Shown here: positions 1 through 8,434 of the stretch, piece by piece
How positions within the stretch are numbered: the stretch's first letter is position 1
Layout of the letters: each line of letters begins with the position of its first letter
Source: Brevundimonas sp. ASV9
GTDB taxonomy: Bacteria; Pseudomonadota; Alphaproteobacteria; Caulobacterales; Caulobacteraceae
Direction: 5' to 3'
NCBI RefSeq assembly: GCF_016429195.1
Contig: NZ_JAELUF010000017.1
Span: 1 to 48,758 of the forward strand
DNA: 48,758 nucleotides
Position numbers and translations under genes: made by a program
The notes under the pieces: model-generated
The model's input: the letters and a program-made list of their open reading frames with translations, nothing else
Told to the model about the DNA's origin: nothing
Database searches by the model: none

Positions 1-667
1 CCGCCTTCATCTTCGGCTTGGCCTTGTCTGCTCAAACGAACTCGGGCGACAATGAGCGGTCTGGTCCCAAGACGCTGCGCGACCCACGGGGCTGCTCCTC
101 AACCGACTCGCGGCCGAACGCCTGAATGACGCCGGGGTTGACCGCGCAGTCCGCAGCGCCGAAGGGGGTTCCGCGACCATGCCCCGGTCTGGATTGCGTT
201 GATCTGACCCAACCGATTGGGACAGGTGGCGCCGGGAGGCTGCTTGGCATGACGAAAGCGGTCGATCCGAAGGTCGCCTTTAGGTCGGAAGCGGCTGTCA
301 GTGCGACGGTCTGAAAGCGTCGAGCGGTCATTCAAACCGGGCCAGGCAAGCGACATCCGTCAGTGGATCGGAAGAATGGCGTTCCAAGACGGGTCAGAAG
401 CCGTTGAACGCCGGGCCGTGCGCCCCGGCCAAGCCTTCTCGCGATGCGTCTCCGCCAAACGGCTTGAAGCGGTGGGCCGCCGACAACGCCGTCGCTGTGA
501 ACGGCGGCGCACGTCCAGGGAGGGGGCCGCGTTCCACGGCCATTCCGCGTCAACGTCTGCAGGGCGCCCATCCGGCGGGATGAAGCGACCAGACGCCTCA
601 CGCGTTGTCGATCTTGGCCGGCCTGGCTTGCGTGAACCTGGAGCCACACTTGAGCGACGCCCTCTTT
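1..667. other. No convincing gene
   Basis: All six frames carry open stretches because of the high G+C, but none has a recognisable domain, a good ribosome binding site or a coding-like composition. The stretch ends just before the truncated glycogen-debranching reading frame, so it may hold decayed sequence. I see no RNA gene or repeat in it. Confidence 0.5.
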
Positions 668-1207
668 ATGACGGAAGTCACCCAACCCATCCTCATCAAG
701 GACGGCGCACTGTTTTTCGGGACCTGTCCGAACGGAGCGGCGCTGGACGGCAGCGACGCCGGCGTCGGCCTATTTTACCGCGATACCCGCTACCACAGGT
801 GCTACGAGCTGACGCTCGGCGGCCGAAATCCCCCGGTTCTGATGTCGAGCGCGGCGCGCGGAACGCAAGCGATCCATCAGCTGACCAACGACGAGATCGT
901 TCAGACGGACGGCAGCCCGCTGGCGCTACAGTCCTTCGGCCTTCGGCTCGACCGCACGGTCGCGGGAGACAGGCTCGAGCTCGCCGACCGGATCGAGATC
1001 CGCAACTTCGCCCTGAAGCCGATCCGGTTTGAGCTGGCCGTGACCGTCGACGCCCTGTTCGGGCACATCTTCGAATTGCGGGGCGCCAAGCCCACATCGC
1101 GCTGCCCCTTGCGCCCGGTATCGTCGGGGCTGGCGCTCGACAATCCCCTACTGCCGGTCGGCGTCGTTTCGGGATCCGTCACCCCTGCCGAGGAGCGCGC
1201 CGCGTGA
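668..1207 (+). pseudogene. Glycogen-debranching protein, N-terminal remnant
   Basis: The first ~150 residues match the N-terminal domain of the amylo-alpha-1,6-glucosidase / glycogen-debranching family: a start like TQPILIKDGALFF, then GVGLFYRDTRYHRCYELTL and, near residue 135, FGHIFELRGAK. Full-length members run to roughly 650-750 residues and have an (alpha/alpha)6 catalytic domain. Here the match stops after the FELRG motif and about 35 unrelated residues follow before the stop, so the catalytic domain is missing. I chose ATG 668 because it precedes the conserved N-terminus directly; an upstream in-frame start at 605 adds nothing conserved. The stop overlaps the GTG of the next gene (GTGA). 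Probably a deletion product without enzyme activity. Family assignment is from memory of the motif. Confidence 0.7.
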
Positions 1208-2010
1208 ACCAGAAACCTCTCGCCGGCCAGCGCGCCGTGGTCACCGGCGCCAGCTCGGGCATCGGCAAGGCGATTGCCCTGGCGTTCGCCGAGGCGGGCG
1301 CCGCCGTGGTGGTCAACCACCATAGCAACACGGAGGCCGGCAAGGCTGTCACGGCCGAGATCCTGGAGAAAGAGGGGCGGGCGGTGTCGGTCCGCGGCGA
1401 TGTCTCCAAGCCACGTGACGTACAGAAGCTCTTCGACGCGGCCGACGCCCATTTCGGCGGTGTCGATATTCTGGTCGCAAATGCGGGCGCCCAGGCCGAC
1501 GCCCCCTTTCTGGAGATAACGCTGGAGGACTGGCGCAAGGTCATCGACCTGGACCTGACCGGCGCCTTTCTCTGTGCCCAGGAGGCGGCGAAACGGTTCC
1601 GGCGTCAGGGGCTCGAGCCCAGTCGGTCCCGCGCGCTCGGCAAGGTGGTGTTCGTCACCTCGGTGCACCAGCGGATTCCCTGGGCCGGTCACGCCAACTA
1701 TGCGGCGGCCAAGGGCGGGGTGAGGATGCTGATGGAAACGATGGCCCAGGAGCTCGCCGGCCAGAAGATTCGCGTCAACGCCATCGCGCCGGGGGCCATC
1801 AAGACCCCGATCAATAAAGCCGCCTGGGACACGCCGGCGGCGGCGCGGAAACTCGTGAGGCTCATACCCTACGGCCGGATCGGCGAGGTCGAGGACATTG
1901 CCCAGAGCGCGGTCTGGTTGGCTTCGGACGCTGCCGACTATGTGGTCGGGACGACCCTGTTCGTCGACGGCGGCATGAGCCTCTATCCGGACTTCCGCGA
2001 GGGCGGCTGA
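1204..2010 (+). CDS. SDR-family NAD(P)-dependent oxidoreductase
   Basis: A 268-residue classical short-chain dehydrogenase/reductase, a cytoplasmic NAD(P)-dependent alcohol/carbonyl oxidoreductase. The Rossmann glycine motif TGASSGIG is at residues 14-21, NAG at 93-95, catalytic Ser153, and Tyr166 with Lys170 in YAAAK. The C-terminal PGAIKTPIN and DGG segments are typical of the glucose-1-dehydrogenase-like and 3-oxoacyl-ACP-reductase-like subgroup. Substrate cannot be read from the sequence. It starts with GTG inside the stop of the debranching remnant, so it was probably translationally coupled to that gene. It converges on the flavoprotein gene at 2013 with 2 bp between the stops. Confidence 0.92.
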   Translation: MNQKPLAGQRAVVTGASSGIGKAIALAFAEAGAAVVVNHHSNTEAGKAVTAEILEKEGRAVSVRGDVSKPRDVQKLFDAADAHFGGVDILVANAGAQADAPFLEITLEDWRKVIDLDLTGAFLCAQEAAKRFRRQGLEPSRSRALGKVVFVTSVHQRIPWAGHANYAAAKGGVRMLMETMAQELAGQKIRVNAIAPGAIKTPINKAAWDTPAAARKLVRLIPYGRIGEVEDIAQSAVWLASDAADYVVGTTLFVDGGMSLYPDFREGG

Positions 2011-2012
2011 AG

Positions 2013-3401
2013 TCAGGGCTTCTGCTGGTCAGCCAGATCGCGGAGGGCGGTCCTGAAGCTCTCTTCCATCGTCGGATGGTAGAAGGGTAGCGCGAGCACG
2101 GCCTTCGCCGTCATCTTCAACTGGATCGCCCAGGCCAGGAGATGGGCGAGATGCTCGACGTCAGGCCCGAACAGTTCGCCGCCGAGCAGAACGCCGTCCT
2201 TGGCTCCGGCATAGACGCGAAAGAGTCCCGACGGCCTGCCGTCGACCCTTGCCCGTCCCACGTCGTCGCTACAGCCGACGATCCAGCCCTTGGCCATCTC
2301 CTCGTCCCAGCCCGGGCCGACCGTGGCGATGTCGGGGTCGGAATAGACCACCGCCATCTGCGGCATCGGCGCGCGCTTCTCCAACTTGGGCAGGTGAACG
2401 GCGTTTCGACCCGCGAGCTCGCCCTGGAGCGAGGCCTCGTGCAGCACAGGCCGGTCGTCGTTCGCATCCCCGGCGATGAAGATGTTCGACCGTCCGCAGC
2501 GCAGGGTATCCGGGTCGAAGACGGGCACGCCATCCTCGTCGCAGTCCAGACCGGCGAGGTTGAGATCCAGTCCGTCCAGCGCCGGCGTCCGTCCCGTTGC
2601 GACGAGGACGAACTCGAAGGTGCTGCGCCGCGCCTGACCGCCGGCCTCGGTCCAGTGAAGCAGGATGTCGCCATCCGCCTTGCGCTTCGCCTGGACCTTC
2701 ACGCCCAGTTCCAGGCCCAGCTCACGCTTCATCTGGTCGGCCACGACCTCGGCGACGACGGGATCGGCGACTGCCCCGATCGTGTCGCCCTCGTCGAAGA
2801 CCGTCGTCTTCACACCCAGCCGGACGAAGGCCAGCGCAAGTTCGAGTCCGAGCGGGCCGGCTCCGATGACCGCCAGCGACCGGGGCAAGGTCTCCATGTC
2901 GAAGATCGTCTCGTGAGTGACGACCCGCTCCTGGCAGGTCTCGGCCAGATCCTCGGGGACGACCGGTCTCGCGCCGGTCGCGATCACGACGGCGCGTGCG
3001 GTGATGAGCGTATGATCATCGACCGTCAAGGTGTCGGGACCAGCGAACCGCGCCCGGCCGTGCAGCCTGTCGGTCGGCGGGATGGCGTCGAGCTCCTCCA
3101 GCACGGACTGGACAAAGCGATCGCGCTCGCGGCGCACCCTCGCCATGACCGCCTTGCCGTCGATGGTACGCTCCTCGACACGGACGCCGAACATCTCCGC
3201 CGCCTTGGCGTCGCGCGCCGCGCGCGCGGCCGCCAGAATCAGCTTGGAAGGCATGCAGCCGTATCGGGCGCAGGTGGTGCCGCCGGCTCCCGCTTCGATC
3301 AGCACGACCTTCGCGCCTGTCGCCTTCGCCGCATGATAGGCGGGCAGACCCGCCGACCCGGCGCCGATGATCGCGACATCGCAGACAACAGGCTTGAGCA
3401 A
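2013..3401 (-). CDS. Dihydrolipoyl dehydrogenase-like flavoprotein disulfide reductase
   Basis: A 462-residue class I pyridine-nucleotide disulfide oxidoreductase. The FAD-binding GAGSAG is near residues 13-18, the redox-active pair is Cys44/Cys49 in GTTCARYGCMPSK, the NAD(P) motif is GAGPLGLE, a second FAD motif is IFIAGDAN, and the C-terminal catalytic HPTMEE has His442. All active-site elements are present, so it is likely functional. The redox motif departs from the usual GGTCLNVGCIPSK. No 2-oxoacid dehydrogenase subunits lie nearby, so a stress-related disulfide or quinone reductase is as likely as a true Lpd. It lies 9 bp downstream of the SnoaL-like gene on the same strand and is probably co-transcribed with it. 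Confidence 0.88.
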   Translation of the reverse strand: MLKPVVCDVAIIGAGSAGLPAYHAAKATGAKVVLIEAGAGGTTCARYGCMPSKLILAAARAARDAKAAEMFGVRVEERTIDGKAVMARVRRERDRFVQSVLEELDAIPPTDRLHGRARFAGPDTLTVDDHTLITARAVVIATGARPVVPEDLAETCQERVVTHETIFDMETLPRSLAVIGAGPLGLELALAFVRLGVKTTVFDEGDTIGAVADPVVAEVVADQMKRELGLELGVKVQAKRKADGDILLHWTEAGGQARRSTFEFVLVATGRTPALDGLDLNLAGLDCDEDGVPVFDPDTLRCGRSNIFIAGDANDDRPVLHEASLQGELAGRNAVHLPKLEKRAPMPQMAVVYSDPDIATVGPGWDEEMAKGWIVGCSDDVGRARVDGRPSGLFRVYAGAKDGVLLGGELFGPDVEHLAHLLAWAIQLKMTAKAVLALPFYHPTMEESFRTALRDLADQQKP

Positions 3402-3410
3402 GCGCTTTGC

Positions 3411-3821
3411 TCAGACCGGCGCCGCGCCGATCTGCTTGAGGATGCCGAGCTCGTCCGACGAGCCCCAGCGCTCCACCATCTTGCCATTCTCGAAGCGGCC
3501 GATCTGCAGGCCTCTGACCTCGATCGGCTTGCCGGTGGCGGCGACGCCGAGGAAATCACCCTGGTGCGTCCCGGTCAGGGTGTAGGCGAAGGCGACCTTA
3601 TCCCCCTCGCTGACCATGGTCTGCGGCTCCACCTTCATGTCGGGAAAGGCGGCCCGCATGCCGGTGAAGAAGGTCTTGAAGCCTTCGGGCCCCGCCACCT
3701 GTCCGGGAGCGGGGTCATTGTCCACGCAGCCTTCCGCCACGACCTCCGCAAAGGCGTCGAGCGCCCCGGTGTTGACGATCTCGCCGAAGCGTTTCGTGGC
3801 GGCGATGGCGGCGTCGGACAT
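3411..3821 (-). CDS. SnoaL-like ester cyclase family protein
   Basis: 136 residues with the NTF2-like fold of the SnoaL/ester-cyclase family: an N-terminal helix (RFGEIVNTGALDAFAEVVAEG), the DNDPAPGQVAGPEGFKTFF segment, and a C-terminal beta sheet with GTHQGDFLGVAATGKPIEVRG and FENGKMVERW. Such proteins are often loosely annotated ester cyclases or nuclear-transport-factor-like proteins; the substrate is unknown. Start is the ATG at 3821. It is the first gene of a likely two-gene operon with the flavoprotein downstream. The inverted repeat at 3864-3881 sits 43 bp upstream of the start and could be its operator. Confidence 0.85.
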   Translation of the reverse strand: MSDAAIAATKRFGEIVNTGALDAFAEVVAEGCVDNDPAPGQVAGPEGFKTFFTGMRAAFPDMKVEPQTMVSEGDKVAFAYTLTGTHQGDFLGVAATGKPIEVRGLQIGRFENGKMVERWGSSDELGILKQIGAAPV

Positions 3822-3863
3822 GTCGAATTCCTATGAGGTTCGAGGGAGCTAACCGTTCGCGAC

Positions 3864-3881
3864 ATGATCGGTTGCGATCAT
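3864..3881. promoter_or_regulatory. Inverted repeat upstream of the SnoaL/flavoprotein operon
   Basis: ATGATCG at 3864-3870 and CGATCAT at 3875-3881 form perfect 7-bp arms around GTTG. The position, in the promoter region of the minus-strand operon, suits a repressor or activator site. No regulator gene sits next to it, so the partner is unknown. Confidence 0.35.
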
Positions 3882-4350
3882 CGCGCGTGCCGACTACCGA
3901 ACCCTGCCAATGTCTCTGATGGTCGTTCGCTGCCACAAGCCACGCTCAAGGTTTCGAGCGCCCATTGTCGATAGGATCTCACACGCTCGAATAAGAACAA
4001 ATGCGGAATGGTCAGTTCGCGTCATGGCGAAGGGCCGATCGATCGTCTCCTGCTCACGCAGTTGCGCGGTAACGATAACGTCGTCCTCGCTGCTTACTGG
4101 CCCCGGCCCCGCGCCACGGCGCTTAGCGGAACTGGGTCGGGATCGTCGTTCAGCCAGCTCTACACCTCTGGCGGGGCCGATTGGCTGCAGACGGTTTGGA
4201 CGCGCCAGTCTTCCAGCCTGTCGAGACCAGTTTTGCCGTCCAATCCTATCCCTATCGCGATCGTCCAAATCCTCGACAGTGATCTTGTGGTTTATCGTTA
4301 AATCACGACGATCTGCTTACGCGGCGCTCAGGCGTCGTTCCCCCTGACTG
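3882..4350. other. Intergenic, no supported gene
   Basis: This ~470-bp stretch between the SnoaL operon and the MFS operon has only weak overlapping open frames without recognisable domains. It ends in a strong hairpin followed by a T-rich run. An unannotated transcript reading rightward into that hairpin is possible, but nothing else supports one. Confidence 0.45.
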
Positions 4351-4390
4351 GACCGATCGCACCGTTCGACTGATGCGATCGGTCATTTTT
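4351..4390 (+). terminator. Hairpin with T-run before the MFS gene
   Basis: GACCGATCGCA (4351-4361) pairs perfectly with TGCGATCGGTC (4374-4384) around a 12-nt loop and is followed by ATTTTTA. This has the form of a rho-independent terminator on the plus strand. No gene ends just upstream on that strand, so it could instead terminate a small RNA, act as an attenuator in the leader of the MFS operon, or be the LacI-type operator of that operon. Confidence 0.55.
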
Positions 4391-4407
4391 ACCGCCTTGG
4401 AGTGGAC

Positions 4408-5550
4408 ATGGCCGTCGACGGAATTCAAGCGCGCCTCGCGACCCGATTTTCATTCCTCGCAGCGGGGTTCGGCCTCGCCAGTTGGGCTCCGCTTGTCCCC
4501 TTCGCCAAGAGCCGCCTCGACGTCGATGACGGGACGCTCGGACTTCTGCTCCTTTGCTTGGGTGTCGGATCTGTTCTGGCGATGGCGTTGACCGGCATGC
4601 TGAATGCTCGGTTCGGCAGCAAGCCCATCATCGTTGTGACAGGCCTCGTCATGGCGATCGCCCTGCCCTTTTTGGCCGTGGCCTCGACGCCCTTCACCCT
4701 CGGCGCGGCGCTGTTCGTTTTCGGGGCGGGGCTTGGATCACTGGACGTCGCCATGAATATTCACGCCGTCGAGGTGGAAAAAGCGAGCGGCCGCCCCCTC
4801 ATGTCGGGGTTTCATGCCTTGTTCAGCATCGGCGGCTTCGGCGGCGCGGCGAGCGTGACGGCTCTGCTGTCGATGGGCTTGGCGCCTGTCGCGTGCGCAA
4901 TCATCAGCGCCGCGGTCGTCGCCGCGGCCATCCTCCTCGCCTGGCCGCGCCTTATGGCCTTCAAGCCCGACGAGGATGGTCCCCTATTCGCATTCCCGCG
5001 CGGGATTGTCCTGGTTCTGGCGATCCTTGCGGCGGTCACTTTCCTGACCGAGGGCGCCATTCTCGACTGGAGCGCCCTGCTCCTGACTGGCGCCGGGCTG
5101 GTCTCGCTTTCCCAAGGCGGTATTGGCTACATCGTCTTCTCGCTCGCCATGACGGCGGGTCGTCTCGTCGGCGACGCCGTGACCGTCCGTATCGGCGACT
5201 TCCGCACCGTGTTTTGGGGCGGGGTGGTGGCGCTTGTTGGATTCGCGATCCTGCTGCTGGTCAAGGCGCCAGTGATCGCGATCGGCGGCTTCGTGCTGAT
5301 CGGCTTGGGCGCCTCCAATATCGTGCCGGTTCTGTTCAGACTGGCGGGATCTCAGAAGACCATGCCGTCCGGTCTCGCCGTCGCGGCGATCACGACGACC
5401 GGCTACGCCGGCATTCTGGTCGGACCCGCCGGCGTGGGGGCTGTCGCGCATGTCGTCGGGCTGCCTGTCGCCTTCTGGATGCTCGCAGGCCTGATGAGCC
5501 TGATTCCGCTCTTTGCGCACACTGTTACGAAATCGAGCAGCGGAGGCTGA
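4408..5550 (+). CDS. MFS transporter (YbjJ-like)
   Basis: 380 residues, almost all hydrophobic, with about 12 predicted membrane helices and the MFS layout, including a conserved first-half loop (MLNARFGSKPII) and AMNIHAVEVEKASGRPLMSG, which is typical of the YbjJ/FucP-like branch. It is an inner-membrane transporter of a small solute, substrate unknown. ATG 4408 is preferred because GGAG lies 5 bp upstream; a GTG two codons earlier overlaps that site. It is followed within 5 bp by the LacI-family regulator and then a phosphatase, so a sugar or polyol phosphate theme is likely for the operon. Confidence 0.85.
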   Translation: MAVDGIQARLATRFSFLAAGFGLASWAPLVPFAKSRLDVDDGTLGLLLLCLGVGSVLAMALTGMLNARFGSKPIIVVTGLVMAIALPFLAVASTPFTLGAALFVFGAGLGSLDVAMNIHAVEVEKASGRPLMSGFHALFSIGGFGGAASVTALLSMGLAPVACAIISAAVVAAAILLAWPRLMAFKPDEDGPLFAFPRGIVLVLAILAAVTFLTEGAILDWSALLLTGAGLVSLSQGGIGYIVFSLAMTAGRLVGDAVTVRIGDFRTVFWGGVVALVGFAILLLVKAPVIAIGGFVLIGLGASNIVPVLFRLAGSQKTMPSGLAVAAITTTGYAGILVGPAGVGAVAHVVGLPVAFWMLAGLMSLIPLFAHTVTKSSSGG

Positions 5551-5554
5551 GACC

Positions 5555-6589
5555 ATGACGAGGAGACGACAGGCTCGCGTGACTTTGGCGGACGTGGCGC
5601 GGGCCGCGCGCGTGTCTGCGATGACGGTGTCTAACGTGTTGAATGACAGCGGTCGCGTCAGTGAAGGGACCCGAGACCGCGTCAGGAGCACGGTCTCTAG
5701 GCTTGGCTATGTCCCGAACCTGTCAGCGGCGAGATTGACGGGATCCAGTCTGTCGCGGGTCGGCGTCGTCTATCCCGCCGGAAGCTCGGCGTTCGTGACC
5801 ACGCTTATCGCAGCGATCGCGACCGAAGCGGCGTCGCGAGGACTGCAGATCATCTTCAGTCCCGCGACGATCCGGGACCGCGCTCAGGCCGAAATGCAGA
5901 CCCGTGATCTGATCGCCGCTGGGGCGGAAGGGGTTGCGCTCGTCTCCCCATTTGCCGAGCTGCTGAAGTCGCAGACCATCCGTGAACTCGATGCACCGTT
6001 GGCAGGGCTCCTGGCGGCAAGGCCGATCGAGGGCATGGCGACCGTCAGGATCGACAATGAGGCTGCGGCCTATGCGATCACGACCCTGCTGCTCGACAAG
6101 GGACATGACCGTATCGCCGTCATCACCGGCCCAGCGGATCACGGCGACAGTCCGTTGCGACTGGCAGGCCACCGGGCCGCGCTGCGCGCGAGACTCCTGG
6201 AGAAACACCCAGAGCTCGAGGTCATTGGCGACTTCACCTTCGCCTCAGGGGTCTCAGGGGCCGAACGCCTGATGTCGGTGTCTCCCGCTCCGACCGCCAT
6301 TGTCTGCGCCAATGACGAGACCGCGGCGGGCGTGCTTTGGTGGCTGAACAAGCACGGTCTTCGTGTCCCCGATGAAGTCGCCGTATGCGGCTTCGACGAC
6401 ACCCAGCTAGCGACGCGGGTCTGGCCGACGCTGACGACCGTCAAACAGCCCTTCCCGGACATGGCGGCGGTCGCGCTTGACGCTCTGGCGACCGCATTCC
6501 GGGCCCGAAGCCGACCGTCCGCCATGACCGATACCGTTCTACCCTTTGCGCTGATCGAGCGCGGCTCAACCTGCAAGGATCCGACATGA
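5555..6589 (+). CDS. LacI-family transcriptional regulator
   Basis: 344 residues with a LacI helix-turn-helix at about residues 9-28 (VTLADVARAARVSAMTVSNVL), a hinge region to about 62, and a periplasmic-binding-protein-like effector domain containing GVVYPAGSS, the KGHDRIAVITGP segment and CGFDDTQLATRVWPTLTTVKQP. The ATG at 5555 has GGAGG 8 bp upstream; an earlier in-frame start at 5513 lies inside the transporter gene. It sits between the transporter and the phosphatase and overlaps the latter by ATGA, so it probably regulates its own operon. The hairpin at 4351-4384 is a candidate operator. The effector is unknown. Confidence 0.92.
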   Translation: MTRRRQARVTLADVARAARVSAMTVSNVLNDSGRVSEGTRDRVRSTVSRLGYVPNLSAARLTGSSLSRVGVVYPAGSSAFVTTLIAAIATEAASRGLQIIFSPATIRDRAQAEMQTRDLIAAGAEGVALVSPFAELLKSQTIRELDAPLAGLLAARPIEGMATVRIDNEAAAYAITTLLLDKGHDRIAVITGPADHGDSPLRLAGHRAALRARLLEKHPELEVIGDFTFASGVSGAERLMSVSPAPTAIVCANDETAAGVLWWLNKHGLRVPDEVAVCGFDDTQLATRVWPTLTTVKQPFPDMAAVALDALATAFRARSRPSAMTDTVLPFALIERGSTCKDPT

Positions 6590-7368
6590 CGTCTCAGATC
6601 GATATGGCCTTCTTCGATGCTCTGGCAGATGTTGCCGACGCCGTAACGATGGCGCGCTTTCGTCAGCCCTTGACCATCGACACCAAGGACAAGCCCGGCT
6701 TCTCCTTCGATCCCGTCACCGATGCCGATCGCGACGCCGAGCTGGCGATCCGGGACCTCATCGGATCGACCTTCCCAGATCACAGTATACTCGGGGAGGA
6801 GTTCGGCGCAGCCGGCGATGCAGATGTCCAGTGGGTGATCGACCCGATCGACGGCAGCCGGCCCTTCCTGTGCGGCTTGCCAGTATGGGGTACGCTGATC
6901 GGCCTGACGGTCGGAGGCGTCGCGACCCAGGGCATGATGAGTCAGCCTTTCACAAGGGAGCGGTTCTGGGGTGGACCGGACGGCGCCTGGTCGCAGCGCG
7001 AAGGCATGCGCCGCCCGCTGCACGCGCGCCCCGTCGCGTCCTTGGCGGACGCGGTGCTCCATACGACTTCGCCGGAAGGATGGCCCGGCGATCTGATGGA
7101 TGGGTTCGGCAGGCTGAAGGCGGCGACGCGCATGACCCGCTATGGCGGCGAGTGCTACGCGATGGCGATGGTTGCGGCGGGCCAGATCGATCTGGCGATC
7201 GAACCTTCCCTCCAGCCATACGACATCGTCGCCCTGATCCCGATCATCGAACAAGCCGGAGGCGTCGTGACCCGGCTGGACGGGAAGCGCGCCGAGGGCG
7301 GCGGACCGGTGCTGCTTTCCGCCAATGCGGCCTTGCACGATCTCGCTCTGCGTTGTCTGGCCGGATGA
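6586..7368 (+). CDS. Inositol monophosphatase-family phosphatase (HisN-like)
   Basis: 260 residues of the Mg2+-dependent inositol-monophosphatase superfamily. Metal ligands are visible: Glu71 in LGEEFG, Asp86 and Asp89 in VIDPIDGSRPF, and Asp213 in LQPYDIVAL. The sequence DPIDGSRPF and the segment RYGGECYAMAMVAAGQIDLAIE are closest to histidinol-phosphate phosphatase (HisN)-type members, but no histidine genes are near. In this operon it more likely dephosphorylates a sugar or polyol phosphate brought in by the MFS protein; that is inference. The start overlaps the LacI gene stop by 4 bp (ATGA), indicating translational coupling. Confidence 0.87.
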   Translation: MTSQIDMAFFDALADVADAVTMARFRQPLTIDTKDKPGFSFDPVTDADRDAELAIRDLIGSTFPDHSILGEEFGAAGDADVQWVIDPIDGSRPFLCGLPVWGTLIGLTVGGVATQGMMSQPFTRERFWGGPDGAWSQREGMRRPLHARPVASLADAVLHTTSPEGWPGDLMDGFGRLKAATRMTRYGGECYAMAMVAAGQIDLAIEPSLQPYDIVALIPIIEQAGGVVTRLDGKRAEGGGPVLLSANAALHDLALRCLAG

Positions 7369-7925
7369 CAAACGCTTCCGTGGATTGGCGACGCGTGCGC
7401 GACGATCCTGAGTCTCTACGCCTCGCACAGGTTTCTGCGGACCGTGGCAGGCGGGGTGACCTTGAAGCTGACGCTCACAAGAGATGGAGAGGAGGTGTCT
7501 CCACGCCCGGTCCGTGCGAGCAGGGCCGAGCCGTAGTGGGGCGGACATGGGCCAGACAGCGTTTGCGGGGCTGACGTCCGGGGCGAATGGTCGACTTCTG
7601 GCGCTTGACGCCCGCCATGGGTGTTCAGCCGACCTTGAGTTTCGGAACACTGTCTGACCCTCGTGATGCGAAAGTTCAGCCTGTCCTCGACTTAAACGCC
7701 GGGCCAACCTGATGGCTCCAGGCGGATAGGCCGTCCGACCCCGCGCTAACGGACGGACGGTCTACCTCGGCGCCGCCGTCTCGCCGCAGGTCGTGAGTGC
7801 GCCGAGCCGATCACCAGGTTCAAGCCGACGATCGACCACTGGAGAGACGGGCCGGGGGCAGTGCTGAGGGATCGGCGTTTGCCCCGATGTCTGCGAGACT
7901 TTTGTCTGGTCCATCCCGTGCGTTG
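7369..7925. other. Intergenic, no supported gene
   Basis: About 560 bp between the phosphatase and RidA genes. Short open frames exist on both strands, but none shows a recognisable domain or ribosome binding site. No clear terminator hairpin was found after the phosphatase. Confidence 0.45.
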
Positions 7926-8315
7926 TCAGGGAACTCGGGCGATCACCTTGATCTCGAAATCAAAACCCGCAAGCCAGTTTACGCCCAACGCGGTCCAAGC
8001 GGGGAACGGCGCTTGCGGAAACGCCTCGGCCTTGACCGCCATGACGGTGGCGAACTGGTTTTCCGGATCAGTGTTGAAGGTCGTCACATCGACGATGTCC
8101 TCGAAACCGCAACCGCCAGCTTTCAGTGTGGCTTCGAGATTGGCGAACGCTAGCTTGACCTGCGCCTCGAAGTCCGGCTCGGGCGAACCATCGCTACGGC
8201 TGCCGACCTGACCGGACACGAACAGCAGGTCCCCGGATCGAACTGCCGCGGAATAGGCGTAGTGCTGATACAGGTCGTGTCGACCAGCGGGGAAAACGGC
8301 TTCTTTATTCGACAT
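7926..8315 (-). CDS. RidA-family protein lacking the catalytic arginine
   Basis: 129 residues of the RidA/YjgF/UK114 family, trimeric cytoplasmic proteins that in the RidA subgroup hydrolyse reactive 2-aminoacrylate. The family pattern is clear: DLLFVSGQVG, FANLEATLKAGGCGFEDIVDVTTFNTD, and the C-terminal FEIKVIA strand. In RidA proper an arginine (Arg105) precedes the last strands and binds the substrate carboxylate. Here the matching position is Trp107 (FPAWTALGV), as in Rid subfamilies without imine deaminase activity. Enamine deaminase function is therefore doubtful. It is divergent from the LysR regulator, which probably controls it. Confidence 0.9.
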   Translation of the reverse strand: MSNKEAVFPAGRHDLYQHYAYSAAVRSGDLLFVSGQVGSRSDGSPEPDFEAQVKLAFANLEATLKAGGCGFEDIVDVTTFNTDPENQFATVMAVKAEAFPQAPFPAWTALGVNWLAGFDFEIKVIARVP

Positions 8316-8363
8316 CGCAGGGTCTTCTTCTCATCTTTCGGCAGCCCATGCTGGCCGACCGCA

Positions 8364-8373
8364 CTAAGTTTAG
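8364..8373. promoter_or_regulatory. Short palindrome in the ridA/lysR divergent promoter
   Basis: CTAA-GT-TTAG lies in the 119-bp space between the divergent RidA-like and LysR genes. LysR proteins usually bind such divergent spacers, but the match to the T-N11-A consensus is not strong. Confidence 0.25.
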
Positions 8374-8434
8374 GTCGAAAGGATTGACCGACTAGACGTT
8401 GAAGTTCGCACGAGCTGCTGCAAAATCGCCAGCA

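Noticed and set aside
2142..3836. Long plus-strand frame opposite the flavoprotein and SnoaL genes
   Set aside because: It is a GC-rich mirror of two genes with clear domains on the other strand.
6139..7707. Long minus-strand frame opposite LacI and the phosphatase
   Set aside because: No domain. It is the shadow of two clear plus-strand genes.
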